Shown piece after piece: positions 35,867 through 45,247 of a stretch of DNA of 64,000 nt. Where the stretch lies: NCBI RefSeq assembly GCF_016741935.1, contig NZ_JAERRG010000003.1:186001-250000 (forward strand), written 5' to 3'. Position numbers and translations under genes: made by a program. Origin of the DNA: Streptomyces endocoffeicus. GTDB taxonomy: Bacteria > Actinomycetota > Actinomycetes > Streptomycetales > Streptomycetaceae. The notes below the pieces were generated by a model. That model worked only from the letters and a program-made list of their open reading frames with translations, ran no database searches and was not told where the DNA came from. Each line of letters starts with the position of its first letter. Within the stretch, counting starts at the first letter, position 1.

Positions 35867-35877
35867 AGGGCCCTCCT

Positions 35878-35895
35878 AGAGAGCGTTTACTCAGA
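35878..35895 (-). promoter_or_regulatory. LacI-type operator near the aldehyde dehydrogenase start
   Basis: TAGAGAGCGTTTACTCAG: GAG...CTC ends around a GCGTTTAC core, about 12 bases upstream of the start codon and partly overlapping the ribosome site. Confidence 0.5.
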
Positions 35896-35914
35896 TCCTG
35901 GTGAGCTGGCCGTC

Positions 35915-35943
35915 ACGCTAACAGCGGCGTAAACTGCTAACAA
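35915..35943 (-). promoter_or_regulatory. Promoter of the aldehyde dehydrogenase/GMC operon
   Basis: On the minus strand, TTGTTA (35938-35943), 17 bases, TAGCGT (35915-35920). LacI-type sites lie on both sides (35878-35895 and 35965-35979). Confidence 0.6.
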
Positions 35944-35964
35944 GAGAAACTGCATCGCCAATCC

Positions 35965-35979
35965 GGGAAACGTTTTCTC
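35965..35979. promoter_or_regulatory. LacI-type operator in the lacI/aldehyde dehydrogenase gap
   Basis: GGGAAACGTTTTCTC, read on the other strand GAGAAAACGTTTCCC: a strong palindromic LacI-family core. It sits between the divergent starts and could control both. Confidence 0.6.
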
Positions 35980-36165
35980 ACCGAGATCGACCGAGATCGA
36001 CAGGGCTCCCGTCTTGGGGAGGCCGACATCCGGAAGGCGCGGGCGCACCTCGCGCGCGCGAGGTTGGGTCCGCCGCGACCGGGTGTGCCACGATCTCCGG
36101 TGAGGAGCCGGCCGGGTCGGCGGAGCGAGGCAGGCTCCCGGAGCGGGAGCGATGGGGAGGCGTAG

Positions 36166-37167
36166 GTGAAGGAGCGGCGTCGCGTCACGATCAGGGACGT
36201 AGCGGATGCTGCCGGTGTGTCGGTCGCCACGGTGTCACGGGTCATGAGCGGCTCGCTCACGGTCAACCCGGAGATGGCGGAGCGGGTGCGCCGGGCCACG
36301 GACGAACTGGAGTACCGGCCCAACGGCGCGGCACAGGGGCTTGCCTCGGGGATGCACCGCAGTGTGGGCGTGGTCCTGCCGGACCTGTCCAACCCCTACT
36401 TCCACGGCATCATCAAGGCGACCAACGTGGGTGCGGCCCGCGACCGCTACCGCATGCTCGTCACCGAGTGGCAGGAGCCCGGTGAGGAGCTGGGCGTCTG
36501 CCTCGACGTGCTCTCCCGGGTCGATGGCCTCCTGGTGCTCTCCACCCGGATGGAGACCGACAGCCTGCGGGATCTCGCGGCCCGCGGGGTCCCCACGGTG
36601 CTGGTCAACCGTGTCGAGCTGGGAGTGGACCTCCCCATGGTCGCGGTGGACAACTTCTCCCCGATGCTCGAGCTGTGCCAGCACCTGGCATCGCTGGGCC
36701 ACCGCCGTGTGGTCTATCTGGCCGGTTCGCCGAGCGCATGGCAGAACCGCGAGCGCTGGAAGGCGGTGCAGCAGGCACGCATCCTCGGGCTCGACCCGGT
36801 CATGGTCGCCTCGGACGCCACCATCGAGGCCGGCTACGAGGCGACCGACGAGGCGCTGGGCCATGATCCGACGGCGCTGATCGCCTTCAACGACCTGGCC
36901 GCGCTCGGGGCCATCGCCCGCCTGCGTGAGCTGGGCCTGAAAACGCCCGAGGACATCTCGGTGACCGGCTTCGACGATGTGGCCCTGGCCCGGTACGCCG
37001 ATCCGGCCCTGACGACCATCGTCAGCCCCAAGACGGCCCTGGGCGAGCAGGCGTGGATGATGCTGGAGGCCAGTCTGCGCGGTGAGCGGCCGGAGCAGCC
37101 GCCGCTGCTGTCGGCGACGTTCGTACAGCGTGCTTCCACCGGTCCGGCCAAGGGCTCCGGCGGGTGA
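36166..37167 (+). CDS. LacI-family transcriptional regulator
   Basis: 333 residues. The N-terminal headpiece has TIRDVADAAGVSVATVSRVMSG, and the hinge helix contains the minor-groove motif AAQGLASG. The periplasmic-binding-like core starts SVGVVLPDLSNPYFHGI, so a sugar or related ligand is expected. GTG 36166 has GGGGAGG upstream. It is divergent from the aldehyde dehydrogenase/GMC operon and 20 bases ahead of the SpoIIE phosphatase gene. It is the natural candidate to bind the recurrent GAAARCGnTT-type sites near 31.7, 35.9, 39.36 and 39.52 kb. Confidence 0.92.
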   Translation: MKERRRVTIRDVADAAGVSVATVSRVMSGSLTVNPEMAERVRRATDELEYRPNGAAQGLASGMHRSVGVVLPDLSNPYFHGIIKATNVGAARDRYRMLVTEWQEPGEELGVCLDVLSRVDGLLVLSTRMETDSLRDLAARGVPTVLVNRVELGVDLPMVAVDNFSPMLELCQHLASLGHRRVVYLAGSPSAWQNRERWKAVQQARILGLDPVMVASDATIEAGYEATDEALGHDPTALIAFNDLAALGAIARLRELGLKTPEDISVTGFDDVALARYADPALTTIVSPKTALGEQAWMMLEASLRGERPEQPPLLSATFVQRASTGPAKGSGG

Positions 37168-37187
37168 AACAGGTGAGGTGAGCGCGG

Positions 37188-39278
37188 ATGGCCGCGGCAG
37201 CCGCCGCACCCGGCGGCCGGAACGACGAGACCTTCATGAGCCTGGCCTTCGCCCAGTCTCCGGACGCCCTCGCGCTCTGCGACACCGACCTGTGGCTGGT
37301 GCGGACGAATGCCGAGATGGCGCGGGTGCTGGGCCTCTCCGAGGACCGGACGCGCGGGCTGCCGGTGTCGGAGATCGTCCGGCCCGGCGAAGGCGACATG
37401 GCGGTCGCGGTCATGCGTCAGGCGCGGGAGAGCGGTGTGGCACAGCGCTTCGAGGCGTCCCCGCGGACCCCGGACGGGAGCCCCCGGCACTTCTGGTCGG
37501 TCTCCGCGATCCCCCTGAAGGACCGGGAGGGCCGGGTGCGGGGTGTCTTCCTGACCGCGCGGGACAGCACCGAACAGCACCGCGCCCGGCAGCGGCTGCT
37601 GCTGATCAACGAGGCGAGCACCGGTATCGGCTCCACGCTGGACATCACCCGCACCACGCAGGAGCTGGTCGATGTGCTGGTGCCCAGCCTGGGAGACTTC
37701 ACCTGCGTCGACAGCCTGGTGGCTCTCGAAGGCGGTGAGGAGCCCGGCCCCGGCACTCTGAGCGGTGCGATCACGATGCGGCGCAGAGCACAGCGCTCCA
37801 TCATCGACGAGGAGCCGATGGTCGACGTCGGGACCATGGCCACCTACCCGGAGTTCACCCCGGCCGCCGAAAGCCTGGCCGCGGGCCGGGGAATCATCTA
37901 CGAGGTGACGGACGCGGCCTTCGACCGATGGGCGGCCTACGACCCGCCCCGGGCCGAGCGGGCACGCGCCTATGGGACGCATTCGGTGATGGCGGTGCCG
38001 ATGCGCGCCCGTGGTGTCACCCTCGGCGTCGTGGTGGTCACCCGCCATCGGCGGCCGGAGCCCTTCGGACCGGACGATCTGCTGCTCGCCGAGGAGATCA
38101 TCGGCAGGGCGGCCGTCTGCGTGGACAACGCGCGCCGCTACACCCGCGAGCGCGGCACCGCCATCGCTCTCCAGCGCAGCCTGCTGCCCCGGCGGCTGCC
38201 GTGCCAGTCGGCGGTCGAGGTCGCCTCCCGCTATCTGCCGGCCGGGGAGCTGACCGGCGTGGGCGGCGACTGGTTCGATGTGATCCCGCTGTCGGGCGCC
38301 CGGGTGGCACTGGTCGTCGGCGATGTGGTGGGCCACGGCATCCACGCCTCGGCCGGCATGGGCCGTCTGCGGACGGCGGTGCGGACGCTCGCCGACATCG
38401 ACCTGCCGCCCGACGAGTTGCTCACCCATCTCGACGACCTGGTCACCCGGGTCCCCGAGGCGGCGGCGGACGCCGAGGCGGGCGAGGGTGCCGATGACGA
38501 CGGAGGCACCGGCGCCACCTGCCTCTACGCGGTCTACGACCCGGTTTCCCGCCGGTGCTGTCTGGCGCGCGCCGGCCATCCGCCACCGGCCGTGGTGGCC
38601 CCGGACGGCACCGTCGACTTCATCGATCTTCCTGTCGCCCCGCCGCTCGGACTGGGCGAGCTGCCATACGAGTCCACCGAGGTCGAACTGGCCGAGGGCA
38701 GCCTGCTGGCCCTCTACACCAACGGCCTGCTCGGCGCCCGGAGCCGTGACCTCGACAAGGGGCTCGACGCCCTGCGGAACGCGCTCACCCGGCCCGCCGA
38801 ACCACTGGACGACCTCTGCGACACCGTGCTGGAGGACCTGGTCCCCGATCGCCCCGCCGATGACATCGCCCTGCTCATCGCCCGCCTCCGGGCACTGGAC
38901 GCCGACCGGGTCGCGTCCTGGGACCTGCCCCCGGACCCCTCGGTCGTCGCCACGGTGCGCGGGGAGGTCGCGGCGCGGCTGGCCGCCTGGGGTCTGGACG
39001 AGGCCGTCTTCACCACCGAGCTGGTGGTCAGCGAGCTGGTCACCAATGCCGTCCGGCACGCTCGGACACCCCTCCGGCTGAAGGTGATCCACGACCGCGG
39101 CCTGATCTGCGAGGTGACCGATGGCAGCATCACCGCGCCGCATCTGCGCCGTGCCCGCACCTTCGACGAGGGCGGACGCGGCCTGTTTCTGGTGGCCCAG
39201 CTCGCCCAGCGCTGGGGGACCCGCTACACCCGCGACGGCAAGACCATCTGGGCGGAGCAGTTCCTTCCCACCGGCTGA
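37188..39278 (+). CDS. PAS-GAF-SpoIIE phosphatase with C-terminal anti-sigma-type kinase domain
   Basis: 696 residues. A PAS domain (~15-135) is followed by a GAF domain (~140-315). A PP2C/SpoIIE phosphatase (~320-555) has metal-binding Asp residues in GVGGDWFDV and VVGDVVGHG. A HATPase_c domain (~575-696) shows LVVSELVTNAVRHA and DEGGRGLFLVAQLA. Such Streptomyces proteins dephosphorylate anti-anti-sigma factors and can phosphorylate them through the C-terminal domain. No transmembrane segment is seen. It lies 20 bases after lacI and is likely co-transcribed, an unusual pairing. The start ATG 37188 has a GGTGAG-type site. Confidence 0.9.
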   Translation: MAAAAAAPGGRNDETFMSLAFAQSPDALALCDTDLWLVRTNAEMARVLGLSEDRTRGLPVSEIVRPGEGDMAVAVMRQARESGVAQRFEASPRTPDGSPRHFWSVSAIPLKDREGRVRGVFLTARDSTEQHRARQRLLLINEASTGIGSTLDITRTTQELVDVLVPSLGDFTCVDSLVALEGGEEPGPGTLSGAITMRRRAQRSIIDEEPMVDVGTMATYPEFTPAAESLAAGRGIIYEVTDAAFDRWAAYDPPRAERARAYGTHSVMAVPMRARGVTLGVVVVTRHRRPEPFGPDDLLLAEEIIGRAAVCVDNARRYTRERGTAIALQRSLLPRRLPCQSAVEVASRYLPAGELTGVGGDWFDVIPLSGARVALVVGDVVGHGIHASAGMGRLRTAVRTLADIDLPPDELLTHLDDLVTRVPEAAADAEAGEGADDDGGTGATCLYAVYDPVSRRCCLARAGHPPPAVVAPDGTVDFIDLPVAPPLGLGELPYESTEVELAEGSLLALYTNGLLGARSRDLDKGLDALRNALTRPAEPLDDLCDTVLEDLVPDRPADDIALLIARLRALDADRVASWDLPPDPSVVATVRGEVAARLAAWGLDEAVFTTELVVSELVTNAVRHARTPLRLKVIHDRGLICEVTDGSITAPHLRRARTFDEGGRGLFLVAQLAQRWGTRYTRDGKTIWAEQFLPTG

Positions 39279-39330
39279 GCGCTGACGCCCTCGCGTCCCG
39301 GCTCCTTCCGGAAAAGTCTCGTGTTCGGGG

Positions 39331-39370
39331 TTGACGCGGATTTCCCGTGGGGGCTAGAAAACGGTTACAG
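39331..39370 (+). promoter_or_regulatory. Promoter overlapped by LacI-type operator (long catabolic operon)
   Basis: TTGACG (39331-39336), 18 bases, TAGAAA (39355-39360). CTAGAAAACGGTTACAG (39354-39370) covers the -10, as at 31742. The first gene starts 174 bases further on. Confidence 0.72.
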
Positions 39371-39518
39371 GCAAATGAACCACCGCTTGGCCGACGTCGT
39401 GCAGCGACGTCGAGCGGGAGCATGATGGGGCTTCATTGGACAAGCCCAGGTGGAGCGATGCGATCGGTCACCTCGGATGGTTCCGTCCGGATGGTTGGCC
39501 AGTAAAGGGAAGCGCATC

Positions 39519-39535
39519 GAGAAAGCGTTTCCTAG
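39519..39535 (+). promoter_or_regulatory. Second LacI-type operator before the long operon
   Basis: GAGAAAGCGTTTCCTAG, a GAAAGCGTTTC palindrome directly abutting the AGGAGG ribosome site of the SDR gene. It may act as a downstream roadblock operator. Confidence 0.6.
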
Positions 39536-39543
39536 GAGGCGGA

Positions 39544-40302
39544 ATGAGTCTGCAAGACAAGGTGTGCGTGGTCACCGGCGGTACCTCGGGGATCGGCCTG
39601 GCCACGGTGCGCCTGTTCGCCGGTGCGGGCGCCCGGCAGATCGTGCTGGCCAACGACGAGCGGGAATGCGAGGCCCTCGCCCAGGAGGCCGACGGCCACG
39701 GCTGGCCCGTGACCGTCGTGGCCGGGGACGTGGCCAGCCCCGCCGCATGGGATGAGGTGCTCGCCCAGGTGGATCGCCTCGGCGGGGTGGACGTCCTGGT
39801 CAACAACGCGGGCTACGGCATCCGGGGAACGGTCCTGGAGACCGACCCGCCCGCCTGGGAGGCCCTGTTCGCCACCAATGTGACCGGTGTCTTCCTCGGC
39901 TGCCGGGCGCTCCTGCCACGGATGGTCGCCCAGCGCTCCGGCGCGGTGGTCAACGTCGCCTCGGTGGCCGGGCAGATCGGCATGGCGCGGCGGGCGGCGT
40001 ACTGCGCCTCCAAATCCGCGGTCCTCGGCCTCACCCGGGCCATGGCGGTGGACCACGCGGCCGCGGGCGTGCGCGTCAACGCGGTGGCGCCCGGCACCAC
40101 CGACTCCCCGTATTTCGCGAAGATCGAGGCCGATGTGGCGGACCCCGCGGCCTACCGGGCCTATCTGGAAGGGCGCCAGCTGCTCAACCGGCTCGCCGAG
40201 CCGAGCGAGATCGCCACGGCCATCGCCTTCCTGGCCGGCGACGCCTCCTCCTTCGCCACCGGATCGGTCGTCACCGTCGACGGAGGGATGAGCGTCGCAT
40301 GA
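39544..40302 (+). CDS. Short-chain dehydrogenase/reductase
   Basis: 252 residues. Classical SDR: TGGTSGIG cofactor motif, NNAG, the catalytic Ser in VASVAGQ and the Y-x3-K in YCASK. The C-terminus is TGSVVTVDGG. It probably oxidises a hydroxyl of a sugar or polyol with NAD(P). ATG 39544 has TAGGAGGCGG upstream. It is the first gene of a nine-gene plus-strand run and overlaps the CoA-transferase gene by ATGA. Confidence 0.92.
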   Translation: MSLQDKVCVVTGGTSGIGLATVRLFAGAGARQIVLANDERECEALAQEADGHGWPVTVVAGDVASPAAWDEVLAQVDRLGGVDVLVNNAGYGIRGTVLETDPPAWEALFATNVTGVFLGCRALLPRMVAQRSGAVVNVASVAGQIGMARRAAYCASKSAVLGLTRAMAVDHAAAGVRVNAVAPGTTDSPYFAKIEADVADPAAYRAYLEGRQLLNRLAEPSEIATAIAFLAGDASSFATGSVVTVDGGMSVA

Positions 40303-41846
40303 CCGGCACACCCGCGGGTCCCGCCATGATGAGCGCCGCCGAGGCCGCGGCCACCGTTCCCGATGGCGCCACGCTCGCCATGACCGGCTCGGGCGGGGGC
40401 ATCCTGGAGGCCGACGATGTGCTCGCCGCCATCGAGCGGCGGTTCCTGGCGACCGGCCACCCCCGGAACCTGACCGTCATCCACGGCCTCGGCATCGGGG
40501 ACGGCCGGAAGACCGGCCTGAACCGGCTGGCCCACGAGGGCCTGGTGCGCCGGGTCATCGGCGGCCACTGGTCCTGGTCCCCGGGTATGCAGGCCCTCGC
40601 GGCCTCGGGCGCGATCGAGGCGTACTCGCTGCCCGCCGGGATCATCGCGGCCCTGCTGCGCGAGAGCGGGGCCCGTCGGCCGGGGGTGTTCTCGCAGGTC
40701 GGCATCGGCACCTTCGTCGACCCACGGCGCCAGGGCGGACGTCTCAACGATGTCTCGCGCGACGATCTGGTCACGCTTGCCGAGATCGACGGCGTGGAGT
40801 ACCTGCACTACCGCCCCGTGCACGTCGACATCGGCCTGGTGCGCGGCAGTTCCATGGACGAGCACGGCAACGTCAGCTGCGCCGAGGAGGCCGCTTCCCT
40901 GGACAGCCAGGCGGTGGCCGCGGCCGCCCGTGGCTGCGGGGGCCGGATCATCGCGCAGGTCAAGCGCCGGGTCGCGGTCGGTGCCCAGGATCCTCGCACG
41001 GTGAGCGTCCCCGGGCCGCTGGTCGACATCGGTGTCCTCAGCCCCGGCCAGTGGCAGACCTACGCGGGGGAGTTCGACCCGGCCTTCAACCAGGCCGCCC
41101 CCGTCGGCCGGGCCCGGCCCGCACCCCGGACCGCCGTGCCGGGACCGCGGGACGTCGTCGCCCGCCGGGCCGCGCTGGAGGTGCCGTCCGGGTGCGTGCT
41201 CAACGTGGGCTACGGCATGAGCGCCGGTGTCGTCGACGTCCTCGCCGAACAGCACCGGCTGGACGATGTCCACCTGGTCATCGAACAGGGCGCGGTCGGC
41301 GGGGTGCCGGAGACCGGCGACCTGTTCGGCCTCAGCCGGTATCCGGCCGCGCTGGTCTCCTCCCTCTCGCAGTTCGACTTCTTCGCCACCGGGATGCTCG
41401 ATGTCGCGGTCCTGGGCATGGCCGAGGCCGACCGGTACGGCAACGTCAACGTCAGCAAGGTGGGCCCCTCGGTCGTCGGGCCGGGCGGCTTCATCGACAT
41501 CGCCCACGCCGCGAGCACGGTCGTGTTCTGCGGCACCTTCACCGCGCGCGGGCTGCGCGCGGGGGTGACACCGGGCGCACTGCTCATCTCCGCCGAGGGG
41601 CGGGTGCGCAAGTTCGTCCACGAGGTCTCGCACGTCACCTTCGACGCCGCCGCGGCGCGGCGCCGGGGACAGCGCGCCCTCTACGTCACCGAACGGGCCG
41701 TCTTCGAGCTGCGCGACGAAGGCCCCGTACTGATCGAGATCGCACCGGGCATCGACCTGAACCGCGATGTCCTCGGCCACATGGACTTCGAGCCCGTACT
41801 CGACCCGTCGCCGCGCCGGATGCCCCCCGACGTCTTCACCGCCTGA
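40299..41846 (+). CDS. Family I CoA-transferase, fused alpha-beta (acetate/propionate type)
   Basis: 515 residues. Both halves of a type I CoA-transferase are in one chain. The N-terminal half has the GSGGGI loop. The C-terminal half has GYGMSAGV and the candidate catalytic Glu in VIEQGAVGG, where many relatives read ENG. It exchanges CoA between a short acyl donor and an acid acceptor. ATG 40299 overlaps the SDR stop. With the acyl-CoA dehydrogenase next door it suggests that a sugar-like or hydroxy-acid substrate ends as a short acyl-CoA; the substrate is not identified. Confidence 0.85.
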   Translation: MTGTPAGPAMMSAAEAAATVPDGATLAMTGSGGGILEADDVLAAIERRFLATGHPRNLTVIHGLGIGDGRKTGLNRLAHEGLVRRVIGGHWSWSPGMQALAASGAIEAYSLPAGIIAALLRESGARRPGVFSQVGIGTFVDPRRQGGRLNDVSRDDLVTLAEIDGVEYLHYRPVHVDIGLVRGSSMDEHGNVSCAEEAASLDSQAVAAAARGCGGRIIAQVKRRVAVGAQDPRTVSVPGPLVDIGVLSPGQWQTYAGEFDPAFNQAAPVGRARPAPRTAVPGPRDVVARRAALEVPSGCVLNVGYGMSAGVVDVLAEQHRLDDVHLVIEQGAVGGVPETGDLFGLSRYPAALVSSLSQFDFFATGMLDVAVLGMAEADRYGNVNVSKVGPSVVGPGGFIDIAHAASTVVFCGTFTARGLRAGVTPGALLISAEGRVRKFVHEVSHVTFDAAAARRRGQRALYVTERAVFELRDEGPVLIEIAPGIDLNRDVLGHMDFEPVLDPSPRRMPPDVFTA

Positions 41847-41892
41847 GCCCATGAGCGGCACCGGCCGCCCCCACTCCCTGGAGGACCCCCTC

Positions 41893-43053
41893 ATGTCACC
41901 GCGTCAGACCGCCGACACCGCCCCGGAGCGCGACGCTCTCATCGCCATGGTGCGGGACTTCGCGGCGAAGGAGATCACCCCCGTCGTCGAGGAGCTCGAC
42001 AGCACCGAGCGCTTCCCCGAGGAGATCTACGCCCGGATGGGCGAACTGGGACTGATGGGCATCACCGTCCCCGAGCGCGACGGCGGGGCCGGTGGCCTGG
42101 TGGCCGACTACATCGCGGTGATGGAGGAGCTGTCCTACGGCTACGCCAGCGTCGCCGACCAGTGCGGCCTGGTGGAACTGGTCGGCTCACTGCTGACCGG
42201 CTACGGCACCCAGGAGCAGAAGGACCGGTATCTCCCCGGCATCATCAGCGGCCGGACCCGCTGCGCCTACGCGCTGACCGAGCCCGGCGCCGGATCCGAC
42301 CTCGGAAACCTGGCCACCCGCGCCCGCCGGGACGGCGCGGACTGGGTGCTGAACGGCGAGAAGATCTACATCCACAACGCACCGGTGGCCGATGTGGCGC
42401 TGGTCCTGGCGGTCACCGACCCCGGCAAGCGCAAGCGCGGCGGCATGTCGATGTTCCTGGTCGACGTGGACACCCCCGGTGTCGAACGCGGCTACCGCGA
42501 GAAGAAGATGGGCCAGAAGGCGTCCCCGGTCGGCGGCTTCGTCTTCACCGACGTCCGGCTTCCCCCGACCGCGCTGCTCGGGGAGGAGGGCAGCGGCTTC
42601 GGCGCGGTGCTCTCGGTACTGGAGAAGGGCCGGCTGGGGATCGGCGCGCTGGCCAACGGCATCTCGCGGGCAGCGCTCGACACCGCGAGCGAGCACGCCG
42701 TCAGCCGCCACCAGTTCGGCCGGCCGCTGTCCGACTTCCAGTCCGTGGCGTTCCAGCTCGCCGACATGGCGGTGGACCACCAGGCGGCGAGGCTGCTCCT
42801 GGAACACGCGGCCGGACTGCTGGACACCGGCCGCCCGGCGGGCCCCGCCTGCTCGATGGCCAAGCTGTTCGCCTCCGAGGCGAGCGTCCGCACCACCTCC
42901 CGGGCCGTCCAGATCCTCGGCGGCGGCGGATACATCCGCGGTGTGCCGGCCGAGCGCCTCTACCGGGACGCCCGCATCACCACGATCTACGAAGGCACCA
43001 GCGAGGTGCAACGCCTCATCATCAGCCGCGATCTCGTGCGCCGCCGCGGGTAG
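41893..43053 (+). CDS. Acyl-CoA dehydrogenase
   Basis: 386 residues. Typical motifs are ALTEPGAGSDLGNL, the flavin/substrate segment GFVFTDVRLP, and the catalytic Glu in TIYEGTSEVQR. It oxidises an acyl-CoA to the enoyl-CoA and passes electrons to electron-transfer flavoprotein. ATG 41893 has GGAGG 8 bases upstream; ATG 41851 is an alternative in-frame start. It is third in the long operon. A remnant resembling the ETF beta subunit lies 4.8 kb downstream in the same operon. Confidence 0.93.
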   Translation: MSPRQTADTAPERDALIAMVRDFAAKEITPVVEELDSTERFPEEIYARMGELGLMGITVPERDGGAGGLVADYIAVMEELSYGYASVADQCGLVELVGSLLTGYGTQEQKDRYLPGIISGRTRCAYALTEPGAGSDLGNLATRARRDGADWVLNGEKIYIHNAPVADVALVLAVTDPGKRKRGGMSMFLVDVDTPGVERGYREKKMGQKASPVGGFVFTDVRLPPTALLGEEGSGFGAVLSVLEKGRLGIGALANGISRAALDTASEHAVSRHQFGRPLSDFQSVAFQLADMAVDHQAARLLLEHAAGLLDTGRPAGPACSMAKLFASEASVRTTSRAVQILGGGGYIRGVPAERLYRDARITTIYEGTSEVQRLIISRDLVRRRG

Positions 43054-43112
43054 CGGGACGCCGCCACGGCCCCTGACGCGCCCGGCGGCTCGTACCAACA
43101 GGAGGACGTACC

Positions 43113-44207
43113 ATGCACCATCCCCGATCCGCCGTGATCAGCGGATCCCTGACCGCTCTGCTCGCCACGTCCCTCAGCGCCTGCGGCGCGGTGGACAGCG
43201 GATCGGCCGCGGGCGACTCCGGCCGGTGCAAACCGTCGGATGTCACCCTCGTCCAGTCCGGACGGGGACTGGAGAACGAGTACTACGTGGCCGTCAACGC
43301 CGGGGCCCGTGCCTTCGCGGCATCGCACCATCCGCGCCGCTACCAGTGGATCGCCAGCAACGGCGACTCGTCCAAGCAACTCAGTCAGATCCAGTCGATC
43401 CTGGCCAAGGGCGGCAAGTGCGTCGTACTCAACGTCGACCCCAATGAGTCCTCGGTGCTGCCGGCGATCGTCAAGGCGGTCGACAAGTCCGGGGCGTGGC
43501 TGGTCACGCAGTGGAACCGGCCCGACGGCCTGGCCCCGGAGAGCGAGTCCCCGCACTGGGTCGCCCATATGTCGGTCGACGGTGTTCCCCAGGGATACGA
43601 GACGGCGAAGGCCCTGTTCAGGGCGATGGGCGGAAAGGGCTCGATCGTGGCCCTCCAGGGAATCCTCGACAACGCGCCCGCCCAGGAGCGTTTCCGGGGG
43701 CTGAAGAAGGCGCTGAAGGAGTACCCCGGCATCAAGCTGCTCGGCGACCAGACCGCCGGATGGGACCGCACCAAGGCACAGAACGTCACCCAGACCTATC
43801 TGACGAAGTACGGGCACAAGATCGGTGGCATCTGGGCCGCCAGCGACTCCATGGGCCTGGGCGCGCTGGGCGCGGTCAAGAACGCGGGCCGGAAGGGCAA
43901 GGTCAAGATCGCGTCGATCGACGGTCTGGCCGAAACGGTGCACGACGTACGCGACCCGTCCACCGGCTACGTCGCCACGACCCCCTCCACCGGAGCGGCC
44001 CAGGGCGGCCTCGGGATGTCGATCGGGTACGCGGCCGCCACCGGCCGGATCAACCCCGCCAAGGAACCGCGGGGCCACCGGTCGTTCTATCTCAAGCCGC
44101 TGCCCGTCATCACCCGGGCCAACGCGTCCTCGGTTCCGGCCCCCACGGACACCACGAAGCTCGACTTCACGCATCTGTGGTCACAGAACGGCAGGCCGAT
44201 CAAGTGA
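43113..44207 (+). CDS. Sugar ABC transporter substrate-binding lipoprotein (RbsB-like)
   Basis: 364 residues. A lipoprotein signal with lipobox LSAC puts the lipidated cysteine near residue 24. The remainder is a type I periplasmic-binding fold (TLVQSGRGLENEYY, ILAKGGKCVVLNVDP, GIWAASDSMGLGALGAVKNAG). It captures a sugar, polyol or autoinducer-like ligand outside the cell. GGAGG precedes ATG 43113. Its stop overlaps the first permease start (GTGA), so the four transporter genes form one unit. Confidence 0.9.
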   Translation: MHHPRSAVISGSLTALLATSLSACGAVDSGSAAGDSGRCKPSDVTLVQSGRGLENEYYVAVNAGARAFAASHHPRRYQWIASNGDSSKQLSQIQSILAKGGKCVVLNVDPNESSVLPAIVKAVDKSGAWLVTQWNRPDGLAPESESPHWVAHMSVDGVPQGYETAKALFRAMGGKGSIVALQGILDNAPAQERFRGLKKALKEYPGIKLLGDQTAGWDRTKAQNVTQTYLTKYGHKIGGIWAASDSMGLGALGAVKNAGRKGKVKIASIDGLAETVHDVRDPSTGYVATTPSTGAAQGGLGMSIGYAAATGRINPAKEPRGHRSFYLKPLPVITRANASSVPAPTDTTKLDFTHLWSQNGRPIK

Positions 44208-45247
44208 AGCTGACACTCGCACCCGCCGACCACCACGACCCCCGGGCCCCCGGGCGGACCGCGGGCAAGCCGTCGCGACCGGGGCGGGCCTCGCTCGGCT
44301 CGCACACCATCCCCACACCGGCTCTGGCCGTGCTCGCGCTCATCGCCGCCGTCATGAGCTTCGTCAACCCCTCGTTCCTCTCCCCGGGAAACCTGGGCGC
44401 GGTGGCCGAGCAGAGCGCCGTCCCCGCGGTGCTGGCGGTCGGTCTGACCTTCGTCATCCTCATGGGAGGCATCGACCTCTCGCTCGAGGGCACCATGGCG
44501 GCGGCATCCCTGACCACCGCACTCCTGGTCGCCAACGACCGCAACACGATGGACCTCGGCCTCTGGGCCATCGCGGCCGGATGCGCGGTCGGGGCGCTGA
44601 TCGGACTGGTCGCCGGCGCCACCGTGGGACTGCTGCGCGTCCCGTCCTTCATCGTCACCATCGGCACCTGGCAGATCGGCCTGGGCATAGCCCAACTGCT
44701 GTTCGGAGACACTCCGCCCCGGGTGACCGACGAGTCCTTCCGGGCGCTCGCGGAGCACAAGACGGCCGGTCTCCCCGGCATCGTGTGGATCGCCCTGCTG
44801 GTCGTGGCCGTCGGCTGGACGCTGCAGCGCTATACGCGCTTCGGCCGCTACGCCTACGTCATCGGCGGCAGCGAGGAGACCGCGCTGCTCTCCGGGGTCC
44901 CGGTACGCGCCTACCGGGCGGCCGCCTTCGTCCTCGCGGGTGCCACCGCGGGACTGGCCTCGGCGATGGCCACCGCCCGGTCCGGTGTCGGCGACGTCGG
45001 CATCGGGACCGGTCTGCTGTTCACCACCATCGCCGGCGTGGTCATCGGCGGGACCCTCCTGACCGGTGGCCGCGGCGGAGTGCTGCACTCACTGGTCGGG
45101 GTGGTCGTGATGGTGGCCATCGCCAACGCCATGGTCCTGGCCGGTGTCAGCTCCTACATCCAGCAAACCGTCCAGGGAGCCGTCGTGGTGACCGCGGCGA
45201 GCCTCACCCTGTGGCGCGCCCGGCAACGTCTGAGGGTGATCAAGTGA
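44204..45247 (+). CDS. ABC transporter permease 1 (RbsC-like)
   Basis: 347 residues, about 9-10 membrane segments after a charged N-terminus. VGLTFVILMGGIDLSLEG and the GTLLTGGRGG loop are typical of ribose/galactose-type permeases. GTG 44204 overlaps the binding-protein stop. It forms a heterodimer with the second permease in this operon, a common variation of the RbsC dimer. Confidence 0.9.
   Translation: MKLTLAPADHHDPRAPGRTAGKPSRPGRASLGSHTIPTPALAVLALIAAVMSFVNPSFLSPGNLGAVAEQSAVPAVLAVGLTFVILMGGIDLSLEGTMAAASLTTALLVANDRNTMDLGLWAIAAGCAVGALIGLVAGATVGLLRVPSFIVTIGTWQIGLGIAQLLFGDTPPRVTDESFRALAEHKTAGLPGIVWIALLVVAVGWTLQRYTRFGRYAYVIGGSEETALLSGVPVRAYRAAAFVLAGATAGLASAMATARSGVGDVGIGTGLLFTTIAGVVIGGTLLTGGRGGVLHSLVGVVVMVAIANAMVLAGVSSYIQQTVQGAVVVTAASLTLWRARQRLRVIK

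Noticed and set aside
36834..39143. Minus-strand frame of 769 codons
   Set aside because: Shadow of the SpoIIE phosphatase and the end of lacI, both with clear motifs on the plus strand.
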